From NCBI GenBank assembly GCA_022798855.1, contig JAAWNI010000152.1, forward strand, positions 1-5,438: a DNA stretch of 5,438 nt, given 5' to 3'. Below, piece after piece: positions 5,095 to 5,438 of the stretch. The position numbers were made by a program, and so were the translations under genes. Under the pieces are notes generated by a model, which ran no database searches, was not told the origin of the DNA, and was given only the letters and a program-made list of their open reading frames with translations. Position 1 is the stretch's first letter, and the number at the start of each line of letters is the position of its first letter. Origin of the DNA: Lawsonibacter sp. Lineage in GTDB: Bacteria; Bacillota; Clostridia; Oscillospirales; Oscillospiraceae.

Positions 5095-5438
5095 TTACGC
5101 AATAGAACGCCGTTTTTGAAGGCAGACATATGAATACAGGTTCTTAGTCGCTGTTTGAAAAATGGAAATGTGCCCAACGGCGAGAAATTTTCTTGCCAGA
5201 CGACGACAATTTGACGTATGTGGTGAAGCACTAAAAGCTCCACCACCTTTTCCACCACTGAATTGATTATGTATGACCATTTTTGAACAGTCAAAGGGTG
5301 GAGCACAAAAAATGAAACCCGCCGAAAGTCCTTGAAACACAAGGGTAAAAGGTGATAGGGAACTATTTCCGCAGAGGGCGGCGTGATCGCACGATCACGC
5401 CGTCTTTCTGCGTCCATAGGTAGTTTCGCTGATAACAG
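5095..5438. other. AT-richer tail without a convincing gene, rich in inverted repeats
   Basis: Base composition drops sharply from the GC-rich genes to near balanced. Open frames exist on the minus strand, but they lack ribosome binding sites and recognisable domains, and one runs straight through the terminator. On the plus strand a frame from 5106 to a stop at 5232-5234 reads protein-like (for example CAQRREIFLPDDDNLTYVVK) but is broken by a TAG at 5145-5147, so it may be a decayed gene end. Dyads include GGCGAGAAA/TTTCTTGCC (5179-5197, one wobble), GCTCCACC/GGTGGAGC (5237-5244 with 5297-5304), TTTGA/TCAAA (5282-5295) and CCTTG/CAAGG (5330-5344). It may be the edge of a transferred segment or a structured leader for a gene beyond the window. 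Confidence 0.45.
5363..5419. repeat. Large compound hairpin near the right edge
   Basis: A perfect 11-bp palindromic stem, CGGCGTGATCG (5379-5389) with CGATCACGCCG (5392-5402), is enclosed by CGCAGA (5370-5375) with TCTGCG (5407-5412). Those in turn are enclosed by CTAT (5363-5366) with ATAG (5416-5419). The nested arms with small internal loops make one extended stem of about 57 bases. No T-run follows, so a simple terminator is unlikely; a structured RNA leader or a protein-binding site is possible. Confidence 0.6.

Noticed and set aside
5095..5340. Minus-strand open frame of 81 codons
   Set aside because: There is no ribosome binding site and no domain; it overlaps several inverted repeats, and the composition looks like chance openness in noncoding DNA.
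5001..5417. Minus-strand open frame of 138 codons
   Set aside because: It reads straight through the strong terminator hairpin and the palindromes, has no ribosome binding site, and shows no recognisable domain.

Overview
The window is GC-rich in its genes. It has strong AGGAGG-type ribosome binding sites, sigma-A-like promoters, a TTG start, and intergenic hairpin repeats of the GGGGGCTGGCA...TGACTGGGGG kind. Together these suggest a high-GC anaerobic Clostridia member (Oscillospiraceae/Ruminococcaceae-like, probably gut). That placement is inferred from style and family likeness, not from a marker gene.

Layout. Positions 1-223 hold a palindromic repeat and then the promoter and ribosome binding site of the first gene. 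Positions 224-1126 (+) encode an alpha/beta-hydrolase of the esterase/acetyl-esterase type; its stop codon lies inside a downstream repeat. Positions 1127-1763 carry no gene. They form a dense cluster of hairpin repeats, including a 94-bp direct duplication, between two convergent genes. Positions 1764-2528 (-) encode a regulator that joins an N-terminal ArsR/SmtB winged helix to a C-terminal AraC-type double helix-turn-helix. Positions 2529-2706 are a compact divergent control region. Positions 2707-2925 (+) encode a free-standing heavy-metal-associated (HMA) domain protein, and 2944-4959 (+) a P1B-2 (Zn/Cd/Pb) P-type ATPase without an HMA domain of its own. A strong hairpin terminator follows at 5045-5087. 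The last 350 bases are clearly more AT-rich, rich in inverted repeats, and without a convincing gene.

How it works together. The metal locus is a divergently arranged resistance/homeostasis unit. The fused regulator would sense metal through a cysteine cluster in its ArsR half and control the HMA protein and the exporter. The HMA protein probably acts as a detached metal-binding domain or metallochaperone for the ATPase, which pumps the ion out of the cytosol.

The control region is the most interesting part. The two promoters face away from each other with overlapping -10 boxes. A 26-bp dyad (9-8-9) lies over the exporter start site and the regulator's -35, as expected of an ArsR operator. 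Separately, a 16-bp direct repeat (TTTCGCCCAnnnGGAA, 13/16 identical) recurs with an exact 21-bp period, the geometry of AraC-family half-sites. The DNA therefore offers one candidate site type for each DNA-binding domain of the fusion protein.
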